DNA of 8,131 nucleotides, from positions 4,174-12,304 of the forward strand of contig DCHQ01000097.1 of assembly GCA_002314855.1 (NCBI GenBank). Direction: 5' to 3'. The DNA comes from Lachnospiraceae bacterium UBA1748. Lineage in GTDB: Bacteria > Bacillota > Clostridia > Lachnospirales > Lachnospiraceae. Below the pieces are notes generated by a model. That model was not told the DNA's origin. It did no database searches and was given only the letters and a program-made list of their open reading frames with translations. Shown here piece by piece: positions 1 to 6,557 of the stretch (positions are counted from its first letter, which is position 1; every line of letters begins with the position of its first letter). The translations under genes and the position numbers were made by a program.

Positions 1-306
1 ATGCTTGCTGAGTTTGAACTTTATGAATCAGTAGAGAAGATAGGTATCAAGCTTATTACAGAGAACAGAAGAACATTCAAGCCAGTATGTGCCAATGTTG
101 ATTTCTACAGCGGATTCTTATATACAATGCTTGGTATTCCAGAAGAACTTTTCACACCTATTTTCGCTATTTCGCGTATTTCAGGATGGAGTGCTCATAG
201 ACTTGAAGAGCTTGTAAACAAGGGCAAGATTATCAGACCTGCTTACAAGTATGTAGGTCACCATAGAGAGTACATTCCTATGGAAGAGCGAGTAAAAGAA
301 TCATAG
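1..306 (+). CDS. gltA: Citrate synthase, C-terminal fragment (5' end outside window)
   Basis: This is the last 101 residues of citrate synthase, the cytoplasmic enzyme that condenses oxaloacetate and acetyl-CoA to citrate and feeds 2-oxoglutarate and glutamate synthesis. The frame is open from the first base. The ATG at base 1 is almost certainly an internal methionine, because the family is usually about 430-460 residues and the large domain is missing. The diagnostic block CANVDFYSG (residues 30-38 here) carries the conserved catalytic aspartate, D34 in window numbering. It is followed by GIPEELFTPIFAISRISGW, an AHRLEEL helix, and the KIIRPAYKYVGHHREYIPMEER tail that I associate with Firmicute citrate synthases. 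The gene ends with TAG at 304-306, and no terminator hairpin separates it from the lactonase gene 53 bases on. Methylcitrate synthase is the main alternative, but no prp genes are visible. The symbol is by homology; some Firmicutes call it citZ. Confidence -1.
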   Translation: MLAEFELYESVEKIGIKLITENRRTFKPVCANVDFYSGFLYTMLGIPEELFTPIFAISRISGWSAHRLEELVNKGKIIRPAYKYVGHHREYIPMEERVKES

Positions 307-359
307 TTGTTTATATAATTTGTTTCATTAATTTTTGGGATTAAGGTGAGGTTACTTTT

Positions 360-1415
360 ATGGCTGGAAAATATGTAGCATATGTTTCTTGTTATACAAC
401 AACACAAAAAGACGGTATCAAGATTTTTGACGTCGATGAAAAAAATGGAAAGTTTATAAGTAAAGGCGAGGTGGCTATTTCAAATAGCTCTTATATTACT
501 TTATCTCATAGTAGGAAAATGCTGTATTCAATTACAGACTTTGGCGTTGAGAGCTATTTCATAGGCAAGGACGGTAGCCTTGAACTTACATCGGCAGCAG
601 CCATTAATGGTATGAGAGGCTGTTATTTATCAACTGATTATGAAGATAAATTCCTATTTGTAGCCGGCTATCACGATGGAAAAATCACAGTATTAAATCT
701 TGATAAAGATGGAAAAATCATTGGTATTACTGATGAAATATATCATAAAGGTATCGGCTCGATTGCAGACCGAAGCTTTAGACCTCACGTTAACTGTGTA
801 AAGATGACAAGAGATAATAAATATCTTCTTGCAGCAGATCTTGGCCTTGATCATATCAAGGTATATAGCCTAAACCACAATACAGGTAAGCTTAAGATGG
901 TAGATATTATCCATTCAGAGCAGTACTCAGGCCCAAGACATATGAAGCTTTCTAAGGATGGTAAATATTTATATATTGTTCACGAGGTTAAGAACAATAT
1001 TGATGTATATGAGTACAATGAGAAGAGTGAAGGGGATCCTGAGTTCAATAAGATTCAGACTATCTCTACTCTTAATGACTATCATGCAGGAGATTCTGCA
1101 GCCAGTGCACTCAAGCTTTCTATGGATGGCAAGTATCTTATCAGCTCTAATGCAGGTGATAATAGTGTTATTGCTTACAATGTTGATAAGAAAACAGGCG
1201 AGCTTAGCAAGATTATGTGTCTCCCAATAAGCGGTAGCTACCCTAAGGATGCAGCACTTTTCCCAGACAATAAACATCTTGTATCACTTAATCACGAGAA
1301 TGATACTATGACATTCTTTACCACAGATTTCCAGAACGGTACTTTGGTAATGAATACTAAGGAAATATCTATTCAGAAGCCTAACTGTATTATCTTCAAG
1401 AAGTTAGGTGAATAA
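360..1415 (+). CDS. Beta-propeller lactonase family protein (6-phosphogluconolactonase type)
   Basis: A 351-residue protein of the lactonase/YbhE (Pgl-type) seven-bladed beta-propeller family, whose members hydrolyse 6-phosphogluconolactone or related sugar lactones in the cytoplasm. The length matches the family (about 330-390), and I see no signal peptide or membrane segment. The repeated blade pattern of DGKYL followed by a short strand and Y/F recurs through the protein. Family landmarks are RPHVN (141-145) with LGLDHIKVY after it, GPRHM (191-195), the SAASALKLSMDGKYL block, and SYPKDAALFPD near the C-terminus. Some positions differ from the wording I know for the family: N145 where PHxH is common, and NAG at 264-266 where NRG is common. 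The exact substrate is therefore uncertain, and no zwf or gnd gene is nearby to support a pentose-phosphate role. The start is set by AAGGTGAGG at 343-351, 8 bases before the ATG. The tgt gene follows after 16 bases, so co-transcription is likely. Confidence -1.
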   Translation: MAGKYVAYVSCYTTTQKDGIKIFDVDEKNGKFISKGEVAISNSSYITLSHSRKMLYSITDFGVESYFIGKDGSLELTSAAAINGMRGCYLSTDYEDKFLFVAGYHDGKITVLNLDKDGKIIGITDEIYHKGIGSIADRSFRPHVNCVKMTRDNKYLLAADLGLDHIKVYSLNHNTGKLKMVDIIHSEQYSGPRHMKLSKDGKYLYIVHEVKNNIDVYEYNEKSEGDPEFNKIQTISTLNDYHAGDSAASALKLSMDGKYLISSNAGDNSVIAYNVDKKTGELSKIMCLPISGSYPKDAALFPDNKHLVSLNHENDTMTFFTTDFQNGTLVMNTKEISIQKPNCIIFKKLGE

Positions 1416-1431
1416 TTTTAGGAGTATATAA

Positions 1432-2565
1432 ATGTACCAGTTACTTAAAAAGGAAGGTAGGGCTAAGCGTGGCCGTTTTATAACACCTCATGGAACCATA
1501 GAAACCCCTGTTTTTATGAATGTTGGAACAGTAGGTGCTATAAAGGGTGCAGTATCCACTGAGGATCTTGAACGCATCGGAACGTTAGTAGAACTTTCCA
1601 ATACATATCATTTGCATGTACGTCCAGGCGACAAGCTTATTAAAGAGATGGGTGGACTTCATAGATTCATGTCGTGGAATAAGCCTATACTGACTGACTC
1701 AGGCGGATTCCAGGTGTTTTCGCTTGCAGGACTTCGTAAGATTAAGGAAGAGGGCGTATATTTCCATTCTCATATAGATGGCAGACCTATTTTTATGGGA
1801 CCAGAGGAAAGTATGCAGATTCAGTCTAACCTTGCATCAACAATTGCTATGGCATTTGACGAGTGTCCACCAAGTAAGGCAGAGCGTCCTTATGTTGAGG
1901 CATCAGTTGCTCGTACAACCAGATGGCTTGAGCGATGCAAAAAAGAAATGAACAGACTTAATTCCCTTGAGGATACTATCAATAAAAAGCAGATGCTTTT
2001 TGGTATTAATCAGGGTGCAATATATGCAGATATCAGAATAGAGCATGCCAAGAGAATATCAGAGCTTGAGCTTGATGGATATGCTATAGGAGGTCTTGCA
2101 GTTGGTGAGACCCATGAAGAAATGTATTACATCTTAGATGAAGTAGTGCCATATCTTCCAGAGGACAAGCCAACTTACCTGATGGGCGTTGGTACACCTC
2201 AGAATATTTTGGAAGGTGTTGAGCGAGGCGTTGATTTCTTTGACTGTGTATATCCAACAAGAAATGGTCGTCATGCTCATGTATACACTAATAAGGGCAA
2301 GATTAATCTTAAGAATGCCAAATACGAGAGAGACGACAGACCAATCGAAGAGGGCTGTAAGTGTCCTGCATGTCAGAGATACTCAAGAGCATATATTAGA
2401 CACTTGCTTAAGGCTAATGAGATGCTTGGTATGAGATTATGTGTTCTTCATAATCTGTATTTTTATAACAAGATGATGGAAGAAATAAGGGATGCTCTCG
2501 ATAACGGATGCTTCGCAGAGTATAAGAAAAACAAGCTTTTAGGTATGGAAGGCGACGGGGAATAA
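1432..2565 (+). CDS. tgt: tRNA-guanine transglycosylase (queuosine biosynthesis)
   Basis: A complete 377-residue bacterial Tgt, which exchanges guanine 34 in the anticodon of GUN tRNAs (Asp, Asn, His, Tyr) for the queuosine precursor preQ1. Catalytic and binding residues are all visible: D89 in the TDSGGFQVFSL motif, D143 in the FDECPP motif, Q194, GGLAVGE at 220-226, and the nucleophile D271 in FDCVYPTRNGRHA. The zinc site is C309, C311, C314 and H340. By comparison with the Zymomonas mobilis enzyme (numbering shifted by 9 to 13), the base pocket has C145 and V224. Those are the residues expected of a preQ1-using bacterial enzyme rather than a queuine-using one; this specificity call is an inference. 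The start is well supported by TAGGAG at 1419-1424, 7 bases before the ATG. No queC/D/E/F, queA or yajC is seen beside it; instead a sensor kinase begins at the base after its stop codon. Confidence -1.
   Translation: MYQLLKKEGRAKRGRFITPHGTIETPVFMNVGTVGAIKGAVSTEDLERIGTLVELSNTYHLHVRPGDKLIKEMGGLHRFMSWNKPILTDSGGFQVFSLAGLRKIKEEGVYFHSHIDGRPIFMGPEESMQIQSNLASTIAMAFDECPPSKAERPYVEASVARTTRWLERCKKEMNRLNSLEDTINKKQMLFGINQGAIYADIRIEHAKRISELELDGYAIGGLAVGETHEEMYYILDEVVPYLPEDKPTYLMGVGTPQNILEGVERGVDFFDCVYPTRNGRHAHVYTNKGKINLKNAKYERDDRPIEEGCKCPACQRYSRAYIRHLLKANEMLGMRLCVLHNLYFYNKMMEEIRDALDNGCFAEYKKNKLLGMEGDGE
2557..2561 (+). promoter_or_regulatory. Ribosome binding site of the sensor kinase inside the tgt 3' end
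   Basis: GGGGA lies in the last tgt codons, four bases before the kinase ATG at 2566, and the tgt stop codon TAA sits in between. The match is short and close to the start, so translation of the kinase probably depends partly on ribosomes finishing tgt (translational coupling). The next in-frame ATG, at 2578, has no better site in front of it, which favours 2566. Confidence -1.
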
Positions 2566-5400
2566 ATGAGAACTGATATGGCATATCTGGGCTGCTTTTT
2601 AGCTGGCCTGGTTGCAGTTGTTTATACAATCATATCATTTGTAAGAATTAATTATTCTAAACCATCCAAACTGCAGGGCAGGGTAAATCTTGGCGCGGCA
2701 GGTGTAATGCTTGTGCTTGCAGGTTTGCTCGCCGAAATTGTCAATTCAGATGTGGGATATATATCCCTGGCTATTGGCGCCCAGTATTTTGGAACCACCT
2801 TAGTTATCATTTCACTGACAGAGGTGACTGCAGAGTATAATCAGCTGGCTATGCCAAAACTGATACGTGCGCTACTTATTGGGTTTGCTTTTCTTGATGG
2901 TGTAATGATTCTGGTATTCCAGTCGTTTGGAGGATTTTTAGTTAATCCTGTACTGGTTAATAATGGTTACTATGAAACTATTCGCTATCAGTTTGGTGTA
3001 TGGAATGCTGTTGAAGTCATATTAACGCTTGGATTTGCCTTTTTGTCGCTATATACAACTATGGCGCGAGCATTTAATCCTAAGATTCAGAAGAACTCAG
3101 GCGCTCATAACCTTTTATATATTAATGGAATAATGATGGTTGGTATATTTGCCAATTTTCTTCTCCATAAATACAGCTATCCAATATTACCAATAACATG
3201 TTTTACAACATGGCTATTTCTTACCATTATCATATGGTATTACAAAATGCTTGATTCTACTCAGATGGCCAAGGAGGATATCCTGGAGTCCATAGAGTAT
3301 GGATTTGTTGTTGTAGATGTTACTGACAATATCATATACGTCAACGAAAAGGCCAAGCAGATATTCCCTGAACTTAATTTTGATGCTCCGGGACCAATGC
3401 TTGTTGAGAAACTTCGTAAGCTTGACAGAAATGAAGATATTGTGGTTGGGGACAACCATTATACAGTTGATACAGTACCTTTTTATGATAAGAAAAAGTA
3501 TAAGGGTACTACATTCTGGATTATAGATAGAACTGAAGAATATAATTCAACAATGAGACTTATTGAACTTAAGGATGCGGCAGAAGAGGCCAACCGTGCC
3601 AAGTCAGTATTCCTTGCTAATATGTCCCATGAAATTAGAACTCCTATGAACGCTATTGTTGGTATGACGGACTTAATCCTTCATGACAATATTAATAGCA
3701 ACGTAGAAGAAAATGCCAAGAATATTAAGTCAGCCAGCAACACTCTGCTGACTATTATCAATGGTATCCTTGATTTCTCCAAAATCGAACATGGCAAAAT
3801 GGAGAAGGCAGAGTCCGAGTATAATCTGGGCGTTGTTATCAAGGATATTGCCAATATGATTAACTACAGGCTTCATGATAAGAATGTTGAGCTTATAGTT
3901 CATATTGATGAAACTGTGCCATCAGGCCTTTTTGGTGATGAGACACAGGTAAGACAGATATTTACCAATATACTTACCAACGCAGCCAAGTATACTAAGC
4001 GTGGATACATTCGAATGTATGTGGAATGGTCCAAGGATATCAATGAAAACTATGAAGAAATAGCTATTCTTAATGTTTCAATTGAGGATACAGGCTGTGG
4101 TATTAAGGAAGAGAGTATTCCAACACTATTTGATTCCTTCCAGAGAGCAGATATGATTAAAAATCGTACTGTTGAAGGTACTGGACTTGGACTTGCCATC
4201 TGTAAGCGTCTTGTGGAGTCGATGGGCGGTGAGATTAGTGTTAAGAGTTCGTATGGTGTTGGCTCGGTATTCTCATTTTACTTTATTCAAAAGATTACAA
4301 ATATGTCGCCAGTTGGTGACTATGACAATATAGAGCTTCCAGGCAGCAATGAAGTTGAGAAAACCTTCATTGCACCGCTTGCCAAGATTTTGGTTGTTGA
4401 TGATAACATGACCAATATCAAGGTGGCCCAGGGAATTCTTACCATGTTCCAGGTACGTGTTGATACTGCATTATCAGGTCAGGAAGCCCTTGAGAAAATA
4501 GAAAAGAATCATTATCACATGGTATTCATGGATCAGATGATGCCTGAAATGGATGGTATTGAGACTGCCAAGCTTATAAGACTTAACAGTAAGCCTGAAA
4601 AGCGCAATATGGTAATCATCGCAGTTACTGCCAATGCAATTAATGGTACAAGAGAAATGTTCCTGCAAAGTGGTTTTCAGGAATATATTTCCAAGCCTAT
4701 TAATATTGCAAGTGTCGAGGCTGTACTTAAGAAATTCCTGCCAGCAGATGTAATTAAATATGTCGACAAGAAATATGATGATAATGATTACAATGATGTA
4801 GAAATAGTTATTCCAGGTGTTAACGTTGCACAGGGACTTGAAAACTATGGTAACAGCAAGCAGAAGTACTTGCAGATACTTAAGTTTATTCATGATGATG
4901 GACCTATGCACCTTCAGCGTATCAAGGACTATCGAGAAGGACGTCACTATAGGGAATATGTATTTGAGGTTCATGCTCTTAAGGGACTCATGGCAGGTAT
5001 AGGTGCCAGCCAGCTTTCCGAGTTTGCTCGTATTCAAGAATTCGCTGGACGAGATGGCAATATTGATGTTATTGAGCGTGAGTCGGGCTATATGATTGAG
5101 CAGTATGCCAAGATACTCGATAGTATCACAAGGGTTCTTGATAACACAGGAATGCTTAGTGATGAAGTCACTCAGTTCAGAGATAAAGAGCTTGACTGGA
5201 ATGAGTTCTGTGATGAGCTTCATTCACTCCAGGGCTCCCTTGATCTTCTTGAACAGGGTGAGGCTGCAAGAAAAACTGATAACCTGCTTACATATCCATT
5301 TGATGCTGGTATCAGAAAGCAGCTTATTGAGATTAAGCATGCAATCAATGAATTTGAATATGATACAGCTTCCGAGCTTATTAACATGTTGTTAATGTAA
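2566..5400 (+). CDS. 7TM hybrid sensor histidine kinase (PAS-HisKA-HATPase-REC-Hpt)
   Basis: A complete 944-residue membrane sensor kinase. Residues 5-227 hold seven hydrophobic segments (about 6-26, 40-60, 65-86, 98-121, 143-165, 181-200, 205-226), like the N-terminal 7TM sensor region of many Clostridia kinases; the signal is unknown. A weak PAS-like domain (about 235-328) and a short helical linker follow. The HisKA box SHEIRTP places the phospho-histidine at H355. The ATPase domain shows N472 (N box), DTGCGI from D508 (G1), FDSF at 522-525 (F box) and GTGLGLAI from G538 (G2). The receiver domain has D612-D613, phospho-acceptor D656, T688 and K710. A histidine phosphotransfer domain follows with HALKG at H803, then an unassigned helical tail (about 880-944). 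Every residue needed for a His-Asp-His relay is present, so it should be active. A separate response regulator is expected as final acceptor, but none is encoded in the window. Confidence -1.
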   Translation: MRTDMAYLGCFLAGLVAVVYTIISFVRINYSKPSKLQGRVNLGAAGVMLVLAGLLAEIVNSDVGYISLAIGAQYFGTTLVIISLTEVTAEYNQLAMPKLIRALLIGFAFLDGVMILVFQSFGGFLVNPVLVNNGYYETIRYQFGVWNAVEVILTLGFAFLSLYTTMARAFNPKIQKNSGAHNLLYINGIMMVGIFANFLLHKYSYPILPITCFTTWLFLTIIIWYYKMLDSTQMAKEDILESIEYGFVVVDVTDNIIYVNEKAKQIFPELNFDAPGPMLVEKLRKLDRNEDIVVGDNHYTVDTVPFYDKKKYKGTTFWIIDRTEEYNSTMRLIELKDAAEEANRAKSVFLANMSHEIRTPMNAIVGMTDLILHDNINSNVEENAKNIKSASNTLLTIINGILDFSKIEHGKMEKAESEYNLGVVIKDIANMINYRLHDKNVELIVHIDETVPSGLFGDETQVRQIFTNILTNAAKYTKRGYIRMYVEWSKDINENYEEIAILNVSIEDTGCGIKEESIPTLFDSFQRADMIKNRTVEGTGLGLAICKRLVESMGGEISVKSSYGVGSVFSFYFIQKITNMSPVGDYDNIELPGSNEVEKTFIAPLAKILVVDDNMTNIKVAQGILTMFQVRVDTALSGQEALEKIEKNHYHMVFMDQMMPEMDGIETAKLIRLNSKPEKRNMVIIAVTANAINGTREMFLQSGFQEYISKPINIASVEAVLKKFLPADVIKYVDKKYDDNDYNDVEIVIPGVNVAQGLENYGNSKQKYLQILKFIHDDGPMHLQRIKDYREGRHYREYVFEVHALKGLMAGIGASQLSEFARIQEFAGRDGNIDVIERESGYMIEQYAKILDSITRVLDNTGMLSDEVTQFRDKELDWNEFCDELHSLQGSLDLLEQGEAARKTDNLLTYPFDAGIRKQLIEIKHAINEFEYDTASELINMLLM

Positions 5401-5444
5401 ATTATTCAGACGTTTCTTAGGGAGAATCATAGAGAGGGGTTATT

Positions 5445-5906
5445 ATGGACGATAGTAAGGCAAGCGTTGCTGAAAGAATAGAAATGTTTCAGGGTGATGT
5501 GGACAAGCTTTCGGCATACCTTCCATGGCTTATAAAAAATAGTGGGGCCAAGCTATGGAATACTTATACACCAGAGAATAGTGGACCAGGAACTCTAAAG
5601 GTTCCAGTGTATGATTCCACGCTACTTGCTTTTGTTAAGGCAGTACAGAAAACCAGGTTCTATAATAAATATTATGTATATACATATTCGAAATATCGTA
5701 TCAGGGATTACAAGGATGAGCTTAGGCTCATAGAAAAGGCAGAACTTAAGGATATGGAAGTACTTGGTGATATTTTGGCCAGATACATCCAGAAAGGTAT
5801 GGTTAAGGGCGCTGTATGGAATGAAGGTGTAGAGTATGGTGTATACGAGAAGGTTATCACCAAGATGAAGGAAATCATCGAATTTTACACTAGACCTGGC
5901 AAATAG
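5445..5906 (+). CDS. Conserved-looking protein of unknown function, tentatively DUF6508-like
   Basis: A 153-residue protein with no signal peptide or membrane segment, so probably cytoplasmic. I do not recognise a defined function. The arrangement resembles what I recall of DUF6508 proteins: an N-terminal helical segment, a central VPVYDSTLLAFVKAV stretch, and a C-terminal block with a helix (ILARYIQKGMVKG), a tryptophan (AVWNEGVEYGVYEKV) and a final amphipathic helix (residues 110-147). This assignment is from memory and uncertain. It is rich in charged and aromatic residues, including the YNKYYVYTYSKYR run in the middle. The start is firm: GAGAGGGG at 5432-5439 lies 5 bases before the ATG. 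It sits 44 bases after the kinase gene and its stop codon overlaps the ribosome binding site of the TetR gene, so it is probably translated with that regulator. Coding is supported by start, length and lack of a competing frame. Confidence -1.
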   Translation: MDDSKASVAERIEMFQGDVDKLSAYLPWLIKNSGAKLWNTYTPENSGPGTLKVPVYDSTLLAFVKAVQKTRFYNKYYVYTYSKYRIRDYKDELRLIEKAELKDMEVLGDILARYIQKGMVKGAVWNEGVEYGVYEKVITKMKEIIEFYTRPGK

Positions 5907-5911
5907 GATGG
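5905..5911 (+). promoter_or_regulatory. Ribosome binding site that decides the TetR start
   Basis: AGGATGG overlaps the stop codon of the upstream gene and lies 5 bases before the ATG at 5917. The earlier in-frame ATG at 5908 falls inside this site and would have essentially no spacing, so translation most likely begins at 5917, giving a 194-residue product. Confidence -1.
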
Positions 5912-5916
5912 TTATT

Positions 5917-6501
5917 ATGGGAAATAAATCGATTCAAAAGAAAAATTATATTATAGAAAAAGCAAATCATGTTTTTGTGAAAAAAGGCTTTAGAAGTGTA
6001 ACAATGAAGGATATTGTTGAAGCCTGCGATATAAGCCGTGGTGGACTATACCTGTATTTTGACAGTACAGAAAGTATATTCAGAGCAGTGCTTGAGGCTG
6101 AGTCAGCCAAGGTTGATCCTGGTCTTGCGAGAAAGCTTTCGGATAAGCCTACCAATAACGATATACTAACACTCTTTTTCTATGAGCAGAAAAAAGCTAT
6201 ACTTGAAAGAAGAGGAAGTTTACTTGTTGCGATGTATGAATATTCATTCGAGCAACATGAAAATAAAGAGAAGACACTTCTTAGCAATCAAATGGATGCA
6301 AGTGTTAAGTTTCTCGAAGATATACTAAAAAAGGGCACAGAAGCTGGTGAGTTTAGTGTAGATGACCATAGACTTATGGCTCAAAATATAGTATATACTC
6401 TAGAGGGAATGAAACTAATGAGCAGAACATCGTTCTTAAATGAAGAGGATGTTAATAATCAGTTAGTATTAATTATGAAATCAATACTCCCTAAAAATTA
6501 G
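5917..6501 (+). CDS. TetR/AcrR family transcriptional regulator
   Basis: A 194-residue DNA-binding regulator of typical TetR length. The N-terminal domain is clear: a first helix (YIIEKANHVFVKKGF, about residues 11-25), then SVTMKDIVEACDISRGGLYLYF (about 27-48), which is the TetR helix-turn-helix with the usual G-L/Y-Y-x-Y-F ending, and the following helix (STESIFRAVLEAE). The remainder is helical and variable, as expected of the ligand-binding and dimer domain, and does not reveal the ligand. A start at 5908 would add three residues, but the Shine-Dalgarno site supports 5917. The gene follows the unknown 153-residue gene almost without a gap, so that protein or the gene set around it may be the target; this is inference. 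Leucine codons are mixed (CTT, CTA, TTA, CTC) and AT-rich compared with purL, as expected of a weakly expressed or more recently acquired gene. No operator palindrome was recognised. Confidence -1.
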   Translation: MGNKSIQKKNYIIEKANHVFVKKGFRSVTMKDIVEACDISRGGLYLYFDSTESIFRAVLEAESAKVDPGLARKLSDKPTNNDILTLFFYEQKKAILERRGSLLVAMYEYSFEQHENKEKTLLSNQMDASVKFLEDILKKGTEAGEFSVDDHRLMAQNIVYTLEGMKLMSRTSFLNEEDVNNQLVLIMKSILPKN

Positions 6502-6507
6502 TGGGAG
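6487..6507 (+). terminator. Weak hairpin over the TetR stop codon, doubtful terminator
   Basis: CTCCC at 6487-6491 can pair with GGGAG at 6503-6507; an alternative fold pairs CTCC with GGAG and CTAA with TTAG around an AAA loop, with a 2-base bulge. A run of six T follows only at 6522-6527, about 14 bases after the stem rather than directly. It may slow or partly stop transcription before purL, but it is not a canonical intrinsic terminator. Confidence -1.
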
Positions 6508-6539
6508 CTGATGATATATTATTTTTTACCAACCAAAAT

Positions 6540-6545
6540 GGAGGA
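6540..6545 (+). promoter_or_regulatory. Ribosome binding site of purL with long spacing
   Basis: GGAGGA is a strong Shine-Dalgarno match but lies 12 bases before the purL ATG at 6558, longer than the 5-9 bases seen for most other genes here. An in-frame TAA at 6546-6548 rules out any earlier purL start downstream of it, so 6558 is the first possible ATG. Confidence -1.
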
Positions 6546-6557
6546 TAAGTAAACAAA

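Noticed and set aside
1..3. ATG at the first base as a true start of a 101-residue gene
   Set aside because: The product matches only the C-terminal quarter of citrate synthase, with no upstream sequence to show a ribosome binding site; the gene is cut by the window edge.
314..319. TATAAT, a perfect -10 element upstream of the lactonase gene
   Set aside because: No TTGACA-like -35 is found 16-18 bases upstream (the bases there read AGTAAA or similar) and there is no extended -10 TG. In AT-rich DNA the hexamer alone is weak evidence.
4474..5223. Long open frame of 249 codons on the minus strand
   Set aside because: It lies wholly inside the receiver and Hpt part of the kinase gene, whose domains are certain. 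Its translation is low-complexity, rich in I, N, L and S, with no recognisable domain, so it is a shadow frame.
5409..5432. Possible small hairpin (TTCT/AGAA) between the kinase and the 153-residue gene
   Set aside because: Only four weak pairs and no T run after it, so it is not a terminator.
5908..5916. Earlier ATG for the TetR gene at 5908
   Set aside because: It overlaps the Shine-Dalgarno AGGATGG and would have no spacing, while the ATG at 5917 has 5-base spacing.
6515..6520. TATATT as a -10 element for purL
   Set aside because: The 17-base-upstream region reads TAAAAA-like sequence within the hairpin and has no -35 match.
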